Shown in pieces: positions 61,488-64,000 of a DNA stretch of 64,000 nucleotides. Location of the stretch: NCBI RefSeq assembly GCF_034931365.1, contig NZ_JAYGII010000002.1, positions 161,357 to 225,356 of the forward strand, read 5' to 3'. This stretch comes from Natronospira elongata (GTDB lineage Bacteria; Pseudomonadota; Gammaproteobacteria; Natronospirales; Natronospiraceae). The translations under genes were made by a program, and so were the position numbers. The number at the start of each line of letters is the position of its first letter. Position 1 is the stretch's first letter. A model generated the notes under the pieces. The model was not told where the DNA came from and made no database searches. It was given only the letters and a program-made list of their open reading frames with translations.

Positions 61488-62573
61488 ATGGCCCTGGAGA
61501 TTGAGCAGCACTTTCCTCCGGTGGACGCACTGGAGACGCCAACGGTACTACGGGCGCTGGTGGCAGCACATCGCAGTCTCGCGGAGCTCAAGGGTGTGGC
61601 CAGGACTATCCCCAACGAGGGGCTGCTGGTGTCCACCCTGTCTTTGCAGGAAGCTCAGAGCAGTTCCGAGATCGAAAATATCATCACCACCCAGGATGCG
61701 CTCTATCGCTACCAACTTCAGCCTTCGTCCGTAGATCCGTCCAGCAAGGAAGTCGCCCGATATGCAGATGGCCTGGACGTCGGTTTCCGGGCAGTGCGCG
61801 ATACCGGGCTGCTCACACTGAATACGATTCTTGAGGTCCAGGCCGTTCTGGAGGGTAACGATGCCGGCTTTCGCAGAACACCCGGTACCGTCCTAAAGCA
61901 TGAGCAGACTGGCGAAGTGGTTTACCAACCACCCAGTCCGTACCGGGTTCCCGATCTGATGGCTGATCTGGAGCGATATCTGCATGCGGATGGCCCGGAA
62001 GATCCGTTGGTGCGCATGGCGGTGGCGCACCACCAGTTTGAGACCATTCACCCCTTTTATGACGGTAACGGCCGCACTGGACGGATTATCAACATCCTGT
62101 TCCTCGTCCGTGAGGGGTTGTTGGATACACCCATTCTTTACCTCAGCCGTTACATCAACCAAACCAAGCCAGACTATTACGCTGAGTTGCAAAAGGTGCG
62201 GGAAACCGGCGAGTGGGACAGCTGGTTGCTCTACCTCTTGCGGGGTATCGATGTGACCGCCCGGCACACCACTGGGTTGGTGGAAGCCATTGGCCAGCTT
62301 CTGCAGCAGCACAAGCACTTTATTCGGGATCACTACAAGTTCTATAGCCAGGATCTGATAAACAACATTTTCCGGCATCCTTATACCAAGGTGGCCTTTG
62401 TCGAGCAGGACCTGGCAGTCTCCAGGGCCACCGCGACCCGCTATCTGGATGCCCTTGCTGAGGGTGGGGTCCTGGACAAGCATCGCCTGGGCCGGGAGAA
62501 CTATTATGTGAACCGGGAGCTGGTGCGCCTGCTGTTCGACCTGCCGCCCATGGACATCCAACAAACCCAGTAG
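61488..62573 (+). CDS. Fic-family protein, class II with C-terminal winged helix
   Basis: A 361-residue protein that probably transfers AMP (or another nucleotide) to target hydroxyls. The Fic motif is HPFYDGNGRTGR with catalytic His188. An N-terminal inhibitory helix with SxxxEN (Ser59-Glu63-Asn64) marks class II, which is self-inhibited. A C-terminal helix-turn-helix (about 290-345, VAFVEQDLAVSRATATRYLDAL) is suitable for DNA binding. GGAGG at 61478-61482, five bases upstream, supports this ATG; the frame is open further upstream without coding character. The upstream inverted repeat suggests autoregulation. Confidence 0.93.
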   Translation: MALEIEQHFPPVDALETPTVLRALVAAHRSLAELKGVARTIPNEGLLVSTLSLQEAQSSSEIENIITTQDALYRYQLQPSSVDPSSKEVARYADGLDVGFRAVRDTGLLTLNTILEVQAVLEGNDAGFRRTPGTVLKHEQTGEVVYQPPSPYRVPDLMADLERYLHADGPEDPLVRMAVAHHQFETIHPFYDGNGRTGRIINILFLVREGLLDTPILYLSRYINQTKPDYYAELQKVRETGEWDSWLLYLLRGIDVTARHTTGLVEAIGQLLQQHKHFIRDHYKFYSQDLINNIFRHPYTKVAFVEQDLAVSRATATRYLDALAEGGVLDKHRLGRENYYVNRELVRLLFDLPPMDIQQTQ

Positions 62574-62664
62574 CCCAAATTTTCGAAACGAGCCAATATA
62601 CATGCCTGATCAAATAATATGATCGGGCGGCTCTGGAAGACCTGTTGGGACTGAGGTAGGCGAA

Positions 62665-62823
62665 ATGTTTGGATCGAAGTCCAGAAAGCTCAAATCCACC
62701 CGGTTCTCGGATTTCATCCGGAACGCGTCCGCTGGTGAGAAAAAAAAGCTCTACGAAAAGGTTCTGCAGCGCGCGACCGAACGCCAGCGCCGGGTGCTGG
62801 AGAGCGCCTCAGCCAAATCGTAA
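62665..62823 (+). CDS. 52-residue basic protein
   Basis: The product starts MFGSKSRKLKSTRFSDFIRN and continues ASAGEKKKLYEKVLQRATERQRRV; it is basic and likely all helical. GAGG at 62653-62656 precedes the ATG by eight bases. Short proteins with a FSDFIRNAS-like motif and a Lys-rich helix occur in various proteobacteria near toxin-like genes; I cannot name a function. It is 91 bases after the fic gene and may be its small partner. Confidence 0.65.
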   Translation: MFGSKSRKLKSTRFSDFIRNASAGEKKKLYEKVLQRATERQRRVLESASAKS

Positions 62824-62846
62824 GCGCCCCCCCCCTCTGCCCACCC

Positions 62847-62917
62847 TGTGGGGAGCGACATTCCTGTCGCGAAAGGCCAGGCCGAAGCCTCATCGGGGCA
62901 GGAATGCCCCACCCACA
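62847..62917. repeat. Complete REP doublet, copy C
   Basis: Two inverted REP arms face each other: left 62847-62872 (TGTGGGGAGCGACATTCCTG, then TCGCGA) and right 62893-62917 (core GGGGCAGGAATGCCCC, then ACCCACA), with a 20-base centre. This is a typical paired REP unit. It lies in the 332-base gap between the 52-residue protein and the HNH gene; the rest of that gap shows no gene. Confidence 0.75.
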
Positions 62918-63155
62918 GCAACTCCGAGCTCACCACGACACTCCCTGTCGCCGTGGGCCATTAGCCTCTCTCCTGGGCGTAGCCTGGGTGACAGGGACGC
63001 TGCCGGGTTGCGCCTCTGTTTCTGCCTGGGCCGGTAAAAATCCCCGGGACGCTTGGGGTCTGGCCCCGAATTGGTCATAATCAGGAAGCGTCACGGTCGG
63101 TACCGGCTGGCAGTGGCGGCCGCTGGGGGATTTTGGGCTAGGAGACAGGGACGCT

Positions 63156-64000
63156 ATGACCAAGGCCATTTTCACCAGCTCGCCGGGTTCCCACTACAAG
63201 GATCTCCCCGAGATCCAGTATCACTTTCCCAGGACCTATCTGCGCCAGGTAGAGGCTGCCGTGGGTGATTGGATCATTTACTACGAGCCTCGCCGGGATA
63301 AGGGTATATCGAGCTCTGGGGGGCGACAGGCCTATTTCGCCGTTGCTCGAGTGACTGGCGTCCGTCCGGACCCGGACCAATCCGGGCATTTCTATGCCGA
63401 TATCAGCGATTACCTGCCCTTCGATAATCTGGTCTCGTTTCGGGACGGCAAGCACTACTACGAATCCCTGCTTCGCAAGGCCGATGGCGCCACCAACAAG
63501 GGCGCCTTCGGCCGGGCCGTACGGCAGTTGCCTGATGAGGAGTGCCAGATAATCCTCCAGGCAGGATTTATGAGAGAGCCCGCCGCCTGGGAGCGGGAAA
63601 CAGAAAGCCCGACATTGGCCACGGACCGCCCGATCTACGACGAGCTCATTCGCCGGCCCTTCCGGGATGAGGCCTTTCGCCGCCAGGTACGACGGGCTTA
63701 CGACAACACCTGTGCCAACTCCGGTCTGAAACTAATCAACGGCGGCGGCCGCCCGGAAGTGGAGGCGGCGCATATTCGCCCGGTCGAGCACCAAGGGCCA
63801 GATTCGGTCCGCAATGGCCTTGCTCTCACCGGGACGGTCCACTGGCTGTTTGATCGGGGCCTGATATCCCTGGATGACGACTATCGCCTGCTGGCAAGCG
63901 AGAAGGATTTGCCACCAGGCGCACAAAGCCTCATTGTTTCCGGCAAGCAGATTAGCCTGCCGGAAACGCCGGATGCCTTGCCGCACCCGGCGTTTCTGCG
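63156..64000 (+). CDS. HNH endonuclease with PUA/EVE-like N-terminal region (partial at edge)
   Basis: At least 281 residues, running off the window end without a stop. The C-terminal HNH_2-type domain has CANSGLKLINGGGRPEVEAA, then H206, N220 and H229 (AHIRPV, RNGLAL, TVHWLFD). The N-terminal part (HFPRTYLRQVEAAVGDWIIY, then QAYFAVARVTGV and HFYADISDYLPF) resembles small PUA/EVE-type domains that bind modified bases. EVE-HNH and SRA-HNH fusions cut DNA with modified cytosine, so a modification-dependent restriction role is plausible. The start has CAGGG five bases upstream. Confidence 0.82.
   Translation, partial: MTKAIFTSSPGSHYKDLPEIQYHFPRTYLRQVEAAVGDWIIYYEPRRDKGISSSGGRQAYFAVARVTGVRPDPDQSGHFYADISDYLPFDNLVSFRDGKHYYESLLRKADGATNKGAFGRAVRQLPDEECQIILQAGFMREPAAWERETESPTLATDRPIYDELIRRPFRDEAFRRQVRRAYDNTCANSGLKLINGGGRPEVEAAHIRPVEHQGPDSVRNGLALTGTVHWLFDRGLISLDDDYRLLASEKDLPPGAQSLIVSGKQISLPETPDALPHPAFL

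Noticed and set aside
59386..64000. CRISPR array or cas genes in the accessory region
   Set aside because: The repeats here are REP-like palindromes of irregular spacing and there are no cas genes.

Overview
The window reads as chromosomal DNA of a GC-rich gammaproteobacterium. The block tig-clpP-clpX-lon-hupB-(tRNA-Val, tRNA-Asp)-ppiD, complete recC-recB-recD genes and a CrbS/CrbR-like two-component pair all fit this class. An Mrp/Mnh-type cation/proton antiporter operon and the acidic exported proteins suggest a saline or alkaline habitat, perhaps near the Natronospira/Wenzhouxiangella/Ectothiorhodospiraceae groups. That placement is inference. No rRNA, CRISPR array, prophage or intact insertion sequence was seen.

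Layout: 1-9.3 kb is a carbon-acquisition locus. It holds a TonB-dependent receptor, an SSS-domain hybrid histidine kinase, a LuxR-type response regulator, 3-hydroxybutyrate dehydrogenase and a lipoprotein 3-hydroxybutyrate-oligomer hydrolase. The palindrome TGTAC-N4-GTACA lies ahead of the receptor and, with one mismatch, between the dehydrogenase and hydrolase genes, so the locus may form one regulon. 9.3-19.5 kb is housekeeping: two small DUF proteins, tRNA-Leu, trigger factor, ClpP, ClpX, Lon (with a good sigma-32 promoter), HU, two tRNAs and PpiD. 19.5-29.5 kb holds a dicarboxylate symporter, FabI, MltD, GloB, a methyltransferase, RNase HI, DnaQ, a GNAT enzyme and a large lipoprotein phosphoesterase.

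29.5-37 kb is a leftward operon of ten tightly packed genes for an unusual Mrp-type antiporter: E, F, G, a short A-like subunit, B, C, three D-type proton-channel subunits and a small unassigned membrane protein. 37-50 kb is mixed: SppA, a DUF3634-like protein, two diguanylate cyclases, a SirB2-like protein, DUF3179 and DUF411 proteins, a beta-lactamase-like membrane hydrolase, and a WYL regulator divergent from an ADP-ribosylglycohydrolase gene that is followed by an Arg-rich 52-residue protein.

50-59.4 kb is the recC-recB-recD operon. 59.6 kb to the end is a rightward accessory stretch: a HEPN protein with an RX4H motif, a 62-residue protein, a dual-specificity-like phosphatase, a class II Fic protein with its own inverted-repeat operator, a 52-residue basic protein and an HNH endonuclease cut by the window edge. 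REP-like palindromes lie between these genes. This stretch and the antiporter are the best candidates for undescribed biology, with the 3-hydroxybutyrate regulon next.
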